This document shows positions 40,360 to 48,985 of a DNA stretch of 64,000 bases, piece by piece. Numbering within the stretch: the stretch's first letter is position 1; each line of letters begins with the position of its first letter. Under the pieces are notes generated by a model, which did not search any database, was not told the origin of the DNA, and saw only the letters and a list, made by a program, of their open reading frames with translations. Source of the stretch: UBA940 sp031547885 (lineage in GTDB: Bacteria > Bacteroidota > Bacteroidia > Bacteroidales > Rikenellaceae); NCBI GenBank assembly GCA_031547885.1, contig JAVBRO010000001.1, positions 124,001 to 188,000 on the forward strand, read 5' to 3'. A program made the translations under genes and the position numbers.

Positions 40360-41646
40360 ATGGACGCTACGATAACTAAAAAGTGGACCCTGCGGCCCGG
40401 CGGAGACCGGGTGCTGTGGACGATCGTCGTAATCCTCGCGATCATGTCCCTGCTGGTGGTCTATTCCTCCACAGGGGCGTCGGTCTACAGCCGCAGCGGC
40501 GCCGACGGAAGCCATTTCAGCATATTCCTGCGCCAGTTCGGGATAATCCTGATGGGCCTCGTGGTGGTCTATGCAGTCCACAAGATCAACTACCAGTTCT
40601 ATGGCCGGATCGTTTGGAGCGTCTACACGCTGGCGCTTGTTTTCACCATACTCGTCTACTTTATCGGCGAGGCCAGCGACCTTGCCGACAAGGCCCCGAG
40701 GTGGATACGCATCCCGATAATAAACTTCACGTTCCAGCCGTCGGACTTCCTGAAAGTCGCGACGGTTATGGTGCTGGCACGCGAACTCGCCCGGCGGCAG
40801 AAGGTCATCGACCGGATACCTGTATTCCCGCCATTCACTCCGAAAAAGTGGCGGAAGAACAAGGACAGTATGAAGATACTGACGGGAACAACCATGCCGC
40901 TTTTACTGCCTATAGTGCTTTCGTGCGCGGTGATATTCCCCACGAACCTTTCGACGGCGCTCATCCTGTTCCTGACATGTTTCATCATGCTTTTCATCGG
41001 CCGCGTCAAGATCAAAGACCTGATGAGGTTCGCGGTCATACTGGCGGTCTGCGCGGGACTGGGCCTAGGCTTCCTCTACGCGATAGGCAAGCCGCCCGAG
41101 AGGATGGACACATGGGTGAGCCGCATAGGGGCGTTCGTGGGGGTCGGCGAAAAGGCCGAGGATGCCGACTACAACTACCAGATCGAGCAGGCAAAAATAG
41201 CCATCGCGTCGGGCGGGATTTCGGGACGCGGCGCAGGCGAAAGCATCCAGCGCGAGAACCTTCCGCTGGCCGAATCGGACTATGCCTACGCCTTCATAGT
41301 CGAGGAGTACGGGGCGATCGGGGGGCTGGTGGTGCTGCTGCTCTACCTGTGGATATTTTTTCGGGCGATACTGATTTTCCGGAAGTGCGGGACGGCATTC
41401 CCGAGCATGCTCGTGCTGGGACTGGGCCTGCTCATCACATTGCAGGCCATAGCCAATATGATGGTTTCCACGAACCTGGCGCCGTCGACGGGCCTGACCC
41501 TGCCGCTGATAAGCCAGGGGGGATCGTCGGAGCTGTTCCTTTCGCTGGCACTGGGGATGATGCTGGGCGTCAGCCGCCAGGTCGAGGAGCAGACGCTCGA
41601 CAAACCGAAGGAAGAATCACTGCTTGAAACCAACTCACACAGATAG
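40360..41646 (+). CDS. ftsW: Septal glycan polymerase (SEDS family)
   Basis: A 428-residue SEDS protein with about ten membrane spans; polymerises lipid II at the septum with FtsI. LLVVYSSTGASVY at the start, the KAPRWIRIPIINFTFQPSDFLKVATVM segment with the conserved RWI/QPSE-like region, NYQIEQAKIAIASGG, LPLAESDYAYAFIVEEYG with the catalytic Asp, and the C-terminal STGLTLPLISQGGSS are typical. Position in the dcw cluster points to FtsW rather than RodA. Confidence 0.95.
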   Translation: MDATITKKWTLRPGGDRVLWTIVVILAIMSLLVVYSSTGASVYSRSGADGSHFSIFLRQFGIILMGLVVVYAVHKINYQFYGRIVWSVYTLALVFTILVYFIGEASDLADKAPRWIRIPIINFTFQPSDFLKVATVMVLARELARRQKVIDRIPVFPPFTPKKWRKNKDSMKILTGTTMPLLLPIVLSCAVIFPTNLSTALILFLTCFIMLFIGRVKIKDLMRFAVILAVCAGLGLGFLYAIGKPPERMDTWVSRIGAFVGVGEKAEDADYNYQIEQAKIAIASGGISGRGAGESIQRENLPLAESDYAYAFIVEEYGAIGGLVVLLLYLWIFFRAILIFRKCGTAFPSMLVLGLGLLITLQAIANMMVSTNLAPSTGLTLPLISQGGSSELFLSLALGMMLGVSRQVEEQTLDKPKEESLLETNSHR

Positions 41647-41649
41647 ATC

Positions 41650-42678
41650 ATGAAAAAATTTGTTGGAGCATTGAGCGCATTGGCGGCAGGTATCTGCCTC
41701 ATGGCCTGCGGATCGGACAAACACACGATCACAGGCCAGGTCGAAGGCCTCGAAGGAATGGTTTATCTTCGCACATACATTGCCGATGGCCACGGAGAGC
41801 CACACATAGATTCAGCCGTGGTATCCGGCGGAAAATTTGTTTTCAAGATAAAATCAAAGGAACCCGTTTTCACACCCGTCAACGGCCAGGGAGGATTTTT
41901 TGTCTCCGTGATCGCCGACACTCCGAAAATTACCATTTCCGGAAAAGTTTCTGAACCGGTAGTAACCGGTTCGCCCCTTACCGACGAGTTGAACGAATCG
42001 CTGGATTTACTGATGAGTATCAATTTTATGAGGTTCGCGGGGCCGGGAGAAGAGCGTGACGCAGCTCTCGTAACACTCTCGGGTATCGTGGAAAAGAGCC
42101 GTAACAATATAGTCGGGCCTTTGATGCTTTCCAACTGCACATCCGGTCTTACGGCCGGCGAAACGCTCGACGTGATCGGGCTCCTGACACCGGAAATGCA
42201 GGAGAGCAGATTCATAAAGCGGGCGAAAGAGACCGCCGAAAGCCAAAAGAACAGGGAAGAGGGAAGACATATCACGGATTTCACCCTGACCGATCCCGAC
42301 GGCAAGGAGGTGGCGCTTTCCGACTATACTGGAAAGGGCAACTATGTACTGGTCGATTTTTGGGCCTCGTGGTGCAAACCGTGCATTGCCTCGATGCCGG
42401 CCATCAAGGAGATATATTCGCAATATCACGGCATGGGTTTCGAAGTATTCGCGGTTTCGCTCGATGACGACAAGAAAGCGTGGACGGATGCGATCGGCCG
42501 TCTCGAACTGCCGTGGGTGCAAGTCAGTTCGCTGAAAGGGTGGGACTGCCACGTGGTCAAAATGTTCGGCATCAATGGCATTCCCTGCACCATTCTCATT
42601 AACCGAGACGGTGTGATCGAAAAGAACGACCCATCTCCGGACGAGATCGCCGAGGCTCTGGCCGCCGCCTATAATTAG
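41650..42678 (+). CDS. TlpA-type thioredoxin-like lipoprotein with DUF4369-like N-terminus
   Basis: A 342-residue protein. Lipoprotein signal MKKFVGALSALAAGICLMAC with the lipobox Cys at residue 20. Residues about 25-120 resemble the DUF4369 beta domain common in Bacteroidota. The C-terminal 140 residues are a thioredoxin fold with WASWCKPC (active CxxC) and a cis-Pro region GIPCTILIN. It should act as an envelope disulfide reductase. It is three bases after ftsW and before murG, an unusual passenger in the cluster; slightly more A/T-rich than its neighbours. Confidence 0.85.
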   Translation: MKKFVGALSALAAGICLMACGSDKHTITGQVEGLEGMVYLRTYIADGHGEPHIDSAVVSGGKFVFKIKSKEPVFTPVNGQGGFFVSVIADTPKITISGKVSEPVVTGSPLTDELNESLDLLMSINFMRFAGPGEERDAALVTLSGIVEKSRNNIVGPLMLSNCTSGLTAGETLDVIGLLTPEMQESRFIKRAKETAESQKNREEGRHITDFTLTDPDGKEVALSDYTGKGNYVLVDFWASWCKPCIASMPAIKEIYSQYHGMGFEVFAVSLDDDKKAWTDAIGRLELPWVQVSSLKGWDCHVVKMFGINGIPCTILINRDGVIEKNDPSPDEIAEALAAAYN

Positions 42679-42734
42679 AACGTACAAGATGAAAAAGAGT
42701 CGCAGCGGCTACATCGAATCAAACAGCTGACAAA

Positions 42735-43847
42735 ATGAAAGAACCGATTAGGATAATTTTAAGCGGGGGGGGAACCGGGGGCCACATCTACCCTGCCGTG
42801 GCGGTTGCCGAGGCGCTGAAACGCAGGCTCGGCGACGGTGTGGAACTGCTGTTCGTGGGTGCCGAGGGCAAAATGGAGATGGAAAAGATCCCGGCTCTGG
42901 GTTACAATATAAAAGGTCTTCCGGTGGCGGGACTCCAGCGCAGGCTCGACCTCAGGAACCTGCTGCTGCCGTTCAAAGTCGCCCGAAGCCTGCGGCTGGC
43001 TAAAAAGGTGATACGCGATTTCGGGGCCGACATCGTGGTCGGTTTCGGCGGCTATGCCAGCGCGCCGGTGCTGAAATCGGCGCAAAGAATGGGCATTCCG
43101 ACCGTCATCCAGGAAGAGAATTCCTATGCCGGCCTCGCGAACAAGCTGCTGGCTAAAAAGGCGCGGAAGATATGCGTGGCCTACGAAGGGATGGAGCGTT
43201 TCTTCCCGGCCGATAAAATAGTCATGACGGGCAATCCCCTGCGCGGGAATTTTACGGAGCACACCGCCCCGCGTGCCGAAGCGCTCAGGTATTTCGGCTT
43301 CACTCCCGACAAACCCGTACTGATGGTCGTGGGCGGAAGCCTCGGAAGCCGCACTTTCAACAATATGATGAAGCGGTGGGTCGAGCGGATCGTGGAAGAA
43401 AAAGCCGTGCAGGTGATCTGGCAGACGGGGAAGTATTATGAAAAGGAGATGAATGAGTTCATGGCCGGAAAACCGTCGGACGGAGTATGGCGGGGCGCGT
43501 TCATCGATCGCATGGACTACGCCTACGCGGCGGCCGACCTTGTGATCTCGCGCAGCGGGGCCATCACGGTCTCGGAACTCTGCCTGCTGGGCAAGGCGGT
43601 GATGTTCGTCCCCTCGCCAAACGTCGCCGAGGATCACCAGACAAAGAACGCGATGGCGCTCGTCGAAAAAGGGGCGGCCGAGATATATCCCGACGGCGAG
43701 GCGGTCGAACGCGCCATCCCGACGGCCGTCGACCTGATCCGCGACAGGGAACGGCTTGCGTCGCTCTCGACCAACATTAAGAAACTGGGCATTCCCGACT
43801 CGGCCGACCGAGTAGCTAACGAGATAATTGGAATTTTGAACAGATAA
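42735..43847 (+). CDS. murG: UDP-GlcNAc:lipid I N-acetylglucosaminyltransferase
   Basis: A 370-residue GT28 enzyme that makes lipid II at the inner face of the membrane. ILSGGGTGGHIYPAVAVAEAL, VGFGGYASAPVLKSAQRMGIPTVIQEENSYAG, VVGGSLGSRTFN and the C-terminal donor site SRSGAITVSELCLLGKAVMFVPSPNVAEDHQTKNA are all present. Confidence 0.97.
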   Translation: MKEPIRIILSGGGTGGHIYPAVAVAEALKRRLGDGVELLFVGAEGKMEMEKIPALGYNIKGLPVAGLQRRLDLRNLLLPFKVARSLRLAKKVIRDFGADIVVGFGGYASAPVLKSAQRMGIPTVIQEENSYAGLANKLLAKKARKICVAYEGMERFFPADKIVMTGNPLRGNFTEHTAPRAEALRYFGFTPDKPVLMVVGGSLGSRTFNNMMKRWVERIVEEKAVQVIWQTGKYYEKEMNEFMAGKPSDGVWRGAFIDRMDYAYAAADLVISRSGAITVSELCLLGKAVMFVPSPNVAEDHQTKNAMALVEKGAAEIYPDGEAVERAIPTAVDLIRDRERLASLSTNIKKLGIPDSADRVANEIIGILNR

Positions 43848-43879
43848 AATGGAAAAATAAAATATGTCGCCAGGATTTA

Positions 43880-43944
43880 TTCCGCTGCCTGAAAAGATTT
43901 TGCTTTTTGAAAAGACAAAATCTTTTGTAATCAGGCGGCAGCGG
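43880..43944. repeat. Nested hairpin upstream of copy B, murG-murC gap
   Basis: CCGCTGCCTGA and, further right, TCAGGCGGCAGCGG form the outer stem, and AAGATTTTG/CAAAATCTT an inner stem. One strand has three extra bases. Confidence 0.65.
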
Positions 43945-43960
43945 GCTTCGCGATAAAACC

Positions 43961-44011
43961 GCCGCTTTTAAAAAAGCGGCACCAAAAATTTTTAGAGAAA
44001 CTGCGTTTCTC
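43961..44011 (+). repeat. Two-hairpin structured repeat, copy B
   Basis: Hairpin 1 GCCGCTTT-TAAA-AAAGCGGC (43961-43980), linker ACCAAAAATTTTTA, hairpin 2 GAGAAAC-TGC-GTTTCTC (43995-44011). Loops and linker equal copy A at 26915-26966; the arms differ on both sides. It ends 27 bases before the murC ATG. Confidence 0.8.
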
Positions 44012-44038
44012 AATAGTTCGAGACAATCGAAATATAAA

Positions 44039-45574
44039 ATGGAAGTAAAGAGCATATATTTTTTAGGGATAGGCGGGATAGGAATGAGCGCCCTGGCGCG
44101 GTATTTCATGCATGAAGGAAAGACCGTGGGCGGCTACGACCTCACGGAGACCCCCCTGACGCGAAAGCTCTCGGCAGAGGGCGCCGATATCCATTACACC
44201 GAGGACACGGCGCTTATCGGCCCGGCTTTCCGCGACCCGAAAACCACGCTCGTCGTCTTCACACCCGCCGTTCCGTCCGACCACAAGGAGTTCGTGTGGT
44301 TCCGCGAGCGCGGATTCCATATCGAAAAGCGTTCCGAAATGCTGGGGCACGTCGCCGAAGGAAAGTTTACGATGGCCGTCGCCGGAACCCATGGAAAAAC
44401 CACGACCACGACCATGACGGCATGGCTCAACCACATAGTAACGGGGGGTGGAAGCGCGTTTCTGGGCGGCATCTCGAAGAATTTCGACAGCAATCTGGTT
44501 CTTGAAAATAATTCCGGACAAGACCAAGAAGATTTGGCGTCAGAAAAGGGCAGATGCAAGGCGTGCGAGGATTTGAAACCGGAGCATACCGATGAGTATG
44601 TGAGGATTTCAAACCGCAGCGACAACGAAGCAGATGCCCGTTTATCACGCCAAAGATTGGCTGTAGAGGCGGATGAATTCGACCGCTCGTTCCTGCGCCT
44701 CGCGCCCGACGCGGCCGTGATAACATCCGTAGACCCCGACCACCTCGACATCTACGGCACTTACGAGGCTGTCAAAGAGGCTTTCACGCAGTTCACCGAC
44801 CGCATCAAACCGGGCGGCGCGGCGATCCTCAACAAAAAGGTCGATATAGAGATAAGGAACGAACAGATAGACGTTTACACATATTCTCTTGACGATCCGG
44901 GAACGGATTTCCATGCAAAAAATCTGCGCCCGGCCGAAGGCGGACATTATGAATATGATATCGAAACTCCCGACGGCACGATAAAAAACTGCAGGCTCGG
45001 TATCACAGGAAAGATCAACGTCGAGAACAGCATCGGTGCCATTGCTCTGATGTGGACAGCCGCTCAAATGCGGAACGAACCTCTCGACCACGAAAAACTG
45101 CGACGGGCATTAGCTGAATTCAAGGGCGTCAAACGCCGTTTCGATTTCTACGTAAACACCCCGCAGGGAGCCTATATGGACGACTACGCGCACCATCCCG
45201 AGGAGCTTTCGGCGACGCTGGGATCGCTGCGCGGGATGTTCCCCGGGCGAAAAATAACCGCTATTTTCCAGCCGCACCTCTACAGCCGCACCAACGACCT
45301 CTACCGCGAATTCGCGGCGGCGCTTTCGACGGCCGACGAGGTGGTGCTGGTCCCGATCTACCCGGCGCGCGAACTGCCGATGGAGGGCGTCCGTTCGGAG
45401 ATGATCGGCGAACTCGTGACCGTGCCCTGGAGCGTCGTGGAGAAGGAAAAACTCGCCGAAGCCATAGGCCGGATGGATACCGACGTCGTGGTGACCTTCG
45501 GCGCCGGAAACATAGAAAACCACTGTGCGGAGATCGCCGAAGCGGTTTCAGCCAAAACAGATAAAAAACCATGA
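44039..45574 (+). CDS. murC: UDP-MurNAc:L-alanine ligase with an in-frame mobile-repeat insertion
   Basis: A 511-residue Mur ligase, about 40-50 residues longer than usual. IYFLGIGGIGMSALARYFMHEG binds UDP, VAGTHGKTTTTTMTAWL is the ATP loop, AFLGGISKNF and VEADEFDRSFLRL follow, then DPDHLDIYGTYEAVKEAF and DDYAHHPEELSATL. Between LVLENNSG and RLAVEADEF, where the family is normally joined by a few residues, lie about 41 residues (roughly 165-206) encoded by a 122-bp element with terminal inverted repeats. It falls in a surface loop between two conserved motifs, so the enzyme is probably active. The stop overlaps the next gene (ATGA). Confidence 0.94.
   Translation: MEVKSIYFLGIGGIGMSALARYFMHEGKTVGGYDLTETPLTRKLSAEGADIHYTEDTALIGPAFRDPKTTLVVFTPAVPSDHKEFVWFRERGFHIEKRSEMLGHVAEGKFTMAVAGTHGKTTTTTMTAWLNHIVTGGGSAFLGGISKNFDSNLVLENNSGQDQEDLASEKGRCKACEDLKPEHTDEYVRISNRSDNEADARLSRQRLAVEADEFDRSFLRLAPDAAVITSVDPDHLDIYGTYEAVKEAFTQFTDRIKPGGAAILNKKVDIEIRNEQIDVYTYSLDDPGTDFHAKNLRPAEGGHYEYDIETPDGTIKNCRLGITGKINVENSIGAIALMWTAAQMRNEPLDHEKLRRALAEFKGVKRRFDFYVNTPQGAYMDDYAHHPEELSATLGSLRGMFPGRKITAIFQPHLYSRTNDLYREFAAALSTADEVVLVPIYPARELPMEGVRSEMIGELVTVPWSVVEKEKLAEAIGRMDTDVVVTFGAGNIENHCAEIAEAVSAKTDKKP
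44533..44654. mobile_element. MITE-like element inside murC
   Basis: Ends are 25-base imperfect inverted repeats, 44533-44557 and 44630-44654, matching at 20 of 25 positions (TTTGGCGT...ACGCCAAA outermost). A small hairpin CATAC-CGATGA-GTATG (44585-44600) lies in the middle. The direct repeat AAGATT occurs at 44529-44534 and 44653-44658 and may be a target duplication. It is open in the murC frame and adds about 41 residues. Confidence 0.8.
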
Positions 45575-46344
45575 AGAGATTCCTGACGATACTCGCACTG
45601 TCGCTATGTTCGGCGGCTTTCGCCTGCGCACAGCAGGATGTGGAGCTGAAGGTTATGACCTTCAACCTGCGTTTCGGAGAACTGGCCAGCATGGAAGAGA
45701 TGGCCGCGTTCATATCCGCCGAGGCGCCCGATCTGGTCGCCCTGCAGGAGTGCGACTGGAAAACGGCGCGTAAAATGGTGCCGCAACAGCACGGGGTGGC
45801 TTTCGTGAACGAACTGGCCTGTCATACCGGAATGTTCGGGCTTTACGGCAAGGCGATCGATCACGCCGGCGGGTATTACGGCGTGGGACTACTCTCCCGT
45901 TATCCCATCATCAGGAGTGAACGCATCCTGCTCCCAAATCCCGCCCCCGCAAAAGAGCAGAGGGTGATGCTTACGGCGGACATAGAACTGCCTGACGGAA
46001 AGGTGGTGACGTTTATCTGCACCCATCTGGAAGTCGCTTCCGCTGAACAGAGGATCGCGCAGATCGATTTCATAAACGATTATGCCGCCCGGTCGGAGAA
46101 CCCTGTAATCCTTGCCGGGGACATGAATGCCACGCCCGACACAGCGGAGATAGCCGAAGGTTTCGCCAGTTGGGACGATATGACGGACAGAAAGTTCACC
46201 TTCTCTTCCACAAAGCCCGAGATAAAGATAGACTACATTTTCACATACCCGCAGGGAAAGATGGAGAAAGTATCCACCCGGGTGCACACCGGATGTACGC
46301 TCTCAGACCATTTCCCCGTAAGCTCGGTCGTGAAGTTTAACTGA
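45571..46344 (+). CDS. Secreted endonuclease/exonuclease/phosphatase-family hydrolase
   Basis: A 257-residue protein. Signal peptide MKRFLTILALSLCSAAFACAQ. EEP-fold motifs: VMTFNLRFGE, APDLVALQECDW with the metal Glu, FICTHLEV, VILAGDMNATPD, IDYIFTY and LSDHFPVSSVV with the catalytic His. Substrate may be a phosphodiester or phosphomonoester in the envelope. It overlaps murC by four bases and ends two bases before ftsQ, an uncommon but apparently settled passenger of the cluster. Confidence 0.85.
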   Translation: MKRFLTILALSLCSAAFACAQQDVELKVMTFNLRFGELASMEEMAAFISAEAPDLVALQECDWKTARKMVPQQHGVAFVNELACHTGMFGLYGKAIDHAGGYYGVGLLSRYPIIRSERILLPNPAPAKEQRVMLTADIELPDGKVVTFICTHLEVASAEQRIAQIDFINDYAARSENPVILAGDMNATPDTAEIAEGFASWDDMTDRKFTFSSTKPEIKIDYIFTYPQGKMEKVSTRVHTGCTLSDHFPVSSVVKFN

Positions 46345-46346
46345 AA

Positions 46347-47447
46347 ATGAGCAGGACCTGGAACATAATCATAGCCGTGGGGATGTGGGCGGCGATCGTG
46401 GTCTACTTGGCCGCGACGACCCGTTACAGCCGTTCCGAAAGAGCAGGTATCGAGGTCACGGATGTGCGTGTGGCCGTCAACGACAGTTCAGCCATCAAGG
46501 TTATCAGTCCGGCTATGGTGTCGCGGTGGATCAAAGAGGGTGGTTTCGAGCTCAAGGGCAGGCCGATCGACGAGGTCGACACGCACGCCGTCGAGGAGTA
46601 CATCGCCCAACGTCCGGAAGTGAGCCGCGTCAGCGCATGGACCGACCTCAACGGCGTGATGACCGTGCAGGTGTCGCAGCGCACCCCCGTCATGCGCATC
46701 CGCAGCGCGAACGGCTACCGTTTCTGGATCACCGGCGACAACTACATTCTGCCCGACCGCGGCGATTTTCCGGCATACGTTCTGGTCGTGACGGGCAACA
46801 CCCCTTTCCCGTTCAGCCCGACCGCACAAGGCAGCTACGACGGGATGCTGGAGTCGGCCTACCGGGATTTTCTGGGACAGTACACCGAGATAGAATCCGA
46901 GAGGCGTTCGCTCGCCGCCCAACGCAGCGCGAAACGCACCCAGATACGCGAAGAGAGGGCCAAACGGGCGAAGCGTTTCTGGTCGAAAGAGCGTAAAACC
47001 ATCTTTGCCGAGGCCAAAAGCAAACGCATCGCTGAATGGCAGGAAGAGGTGGTCCGCCTGGACGCATCTCTCGCGGCGCTTTCGGTAAAAAAAGAGGCAC
47101 TGCGCGAAAAAGAAAAAAAGTCTCAGCAAAGCCACCACTTTTTGACCAAACTCATTAACTTTGTGAAGTCTATTGAAAACGACGATTTCTGGAGCGCCCA
47201 GATCGTACAGATCAACGTTTTAGGGGGCGGGCCGGAGAACGGTACGGGTTCATGGAAAGAACCGCAGTTGGAACTGGTCCCGAGGGCCGGCGACCATATC
47301 GTGCTTCTCGGCCGTCTGGACGGGCAGGAACGCGAAAAACTCGATAAACTCAAACTCTTCTACCTGAACGGCCTGTGGCACGAGGGGTGGAACGAGTTTT
47401 GTTATATCAATATCAAGTATAATGGCCAGATAGTCTGTACAAAGTAA
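46347..47447 (+). CDS. ftsQ: Cell division protein FtsQ with a coiled-coil insertion
   Basis: A 366-residue bitopic protein. One membrane span at residues 7-25 (IIIAVGMWAAIVVYLAA), a POTRA-like segment (VRVAVNDSSAIKVISPAMVSRWI...EYIAQRPEVSRVSAWTDLNGVMTVQVSQRTPVMRI) and a C-terminal FtsQ beta domain (WSAQIVQINVL...IVLLGRLDG). Between them, residues about 172-265, is a long Arg/Lys/Glu-rich coiled stretch that standard FtsQ lacks. It bridges FtsA/FtsZ to the FtsWI synthase. Position before ftsA confirms the assignment. Confidence 0.88.
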   Translation: MSRTWNIIIAVGMWAAIVVYLAATTRYSRSERAGIEVTDVRVAVNDSSAIKVISPAMVSRWIKEGGFELKGRPIDEVDTHAVEEYIAQRPEVSRVSAWTDLNGVMTVQVSQRTPVMRIRSANGYRFWITGDNYILPDRGDFPAYVLVVTGNTPFPFSPTAQGSYDGMLESAYRDFLGQYTEIESERRSLAAQRSAKRTQIREERAKRAKRFWSKERKTIFAEAKSKRIAEWQEEVVRLDASLAALSVKKEALREKEKKSQQSHHFLTKLINFVKSIENDDFWSAQIVQINVLGGGPENGTGSWKEPQLELVPRAGDHIVLLGRLDGQEREKLDKLKLFYLNGLWHEGWNEFCYINIKYNGQIVCTK

Positions 47448-48866
47448 ATGGAAAAGAGGAACTACATAGTGGCTATGGACCCGGGCAGCAGCAGCATCAC
47501 GATAGCCGTGGGCGCGCAGGCCGAAGACGGGAAACTGGTGCTGACCGATATCATCACCAAACCGATGCTGGGCATCACCCGCGGTGAGATCACAAACCGC
47601 CAGGATGTCTCGACGTCGGTCCGCGATGCGGTGCAGGAAGTCGAGCAGAAACTCGGACTTCGCATCTCGGACGTCTATACCGGGGCTTCGGGAAGGCACA
47701 TCAAGTGCACCAACCACGATTATTACGTCTTCGTGGGCGAACGCAGCGACGGCGAGATACGCAAGGAAGACGTCAACGCGCTGCACGCCGGTATGGACAA
47801 CGTGCAGGCCGAGGACGGACAGCGCATCATGGACCGCATCGCGCAGTGCTACGTGGTGGACGGCCGCGACACGGTGAAAGACCCCGTGGGGCGTTTCGGT
47901 AAGAAGCTCGAGACCACGTTCAACTTCGTGCTGGGTTCGTCGACGCTGATCGACCGTCTGGAAAAGACGCTGATGGCGATGGGCGTGCGTTCACGCAGGA
48001 CTTTCGCCAACGCCATAGCATCGGCCGAGGCAGTCGTACTGCCCGAAGAGAAAGAGATGGGCGTGGCGGTCGTCGACCTCGGGGCCGGCACCACCGACCT
48101 GTGCGTGTGGCACGACAACGCCGTCCGTTTCGTGCGCGGCATACCTTTCGGGGCGGCCGACATCAACCACGACATACACCAGCAGGGGATTCTCGAAAAA
48201 CACGTCGAAGGCCTGAAGACCACTTACGGAACGGCCATGGCCGACCAGGTGGCGGTCGATAAACTCATCACGATCAAGGGACGTTCGCCGCGCGAGAAAC
48301 AGGAAATATCGCAGAAGAACCTTGCGATCATCATAGAGAACCGTCTGCGCGACATCATCGGTTTCATCATGGATGAGATCGGCGATTCGGGTTATGCGGG
48401 CAGGCTCAAAGGGGGTATCGTGCTGACAGGCGGCGCATCACAGCTGACCGGTATCGACGAACTTTTCCGCCGCGAGACCGGAATGGAAGTGCGCCTTGCG
48501 CTTCCCGATGTCAACGTCGCCGACGAGAGCCTCGCGCTGGCGCAGGATCCGTCCAATGCGGCTGTCATTGGCCTGCTGCTCAAGGCGATCGCCGAAGGAA
48601 GGCCTGCCAGAGGAGGAGTCGAAGTGTCCGCTCCCGGAGTTGCTCCGGGGCCGCAGCGTCCTCCGGTCGGGGAACCGGCCGCACAGCCCGGCACGGGACG
48701 TACGCTCAACGACACAATCGCACAGACGACTCAGGGAGGCGAAGAAGAGGACGAGGATGAAGAAATCAGCGGCGGCAAACGCAAGAAAGGTTTCGTAAGT
48801 TGGGTCAAGAATACGGTAGAAAAGACGTTCTTCCCCGAAACACTGGAAGGAGACGAGGATTTTTAG
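47448..48866 (+). CDS. ftsA: Cell division protein FtsA
   Basis: A 472-residue actin-like ATPase that tethers FtsZ to the membrane. IVAMDPGSSSITIAVG is phosphate loop 1, VVDLGAGTTDLCVW loop 2, GGIVLTGGASQLTGIDELF the adenosine motif; the SHS2 domain is around residues 85-160. The C-terminal ISGGKRKKGFVSWVKNTVEKTFF is a basic amphipathic helix suited to membrane binding, set off by a Pro/Glu-rich linker. The ATG directly follows the ftsQ stop. Confidence 0.96.
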   Translation: MEKRNYIVAMDPGSSSITIAVGAQAEDGKLVLTDIITKPMLGITRGEITNRQDVSTSVRDAVQEVEQKLGLRISDVYTGASGRHIKCTNHDYYVFVGERSDGEIRKEDVNALHAGMDNVQAEDGQRIMDRIAQCYVVDGRDTVKDPVGRFGKKLETTFNFVLGSSTLIDRLEKTLMAMGVRSRRTFANAIASAEAVVLPEEKEMGVAVVDLGAGTTDLCVWHDNAVRFVRGIPFGAADINHDIHQQGILEKHVEGLKTTYGTAMADQVAVDKLITIKGRSPREKQEISQKNLAIIIENRLRDIIGFIMDEIGDSGYAGRLKGGIVLTGGASQLTGIDELFRRETGMEVRLALPDVNVADESLALAQDPSNAAVIGLLLKAIAEGRPARGGVEVSAPGVAPGPQRPPVGEPAAQPGTGRTLNDTIAQTTQGGEEEDEDEEISGGKRKKGFVSWVKNTVEKTFFPETLEGDEDF

Positions 48867-48973
48867 AGTGAAAAGTGAAGAACGAAGAGTGAAGAGTCGA
48901 CAGGCGATTCACAGTAGCATTTTTTTACATGAAAAAACTCTTCACTATTCACTCTTAACTCTTCACTATTTTG
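48867..48973. repeat. Inverted short-word element (GAAGAGT arms), ftsA-ftsZ gap
   Basis: Left arm AGTGAAGAACGAAGAGTGAA (48870-48900), core CGACAGGCGATTCACAGTAG plus a T run, right arm CTCTTCACTATTCACTCTTA (48938-48973). Confidence 0.85.
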
Positions 48974-48985
48974 AAAAAATAAGCT

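Noticed and set aside
41650..42678. Thioredoxin-like protein as a cytochrome c maturation factor
   Set aside because: It has the TlpA fold, but there are no cytochrome maturation genes nearby and the N-terminal domain is the general Bacteroidota type.
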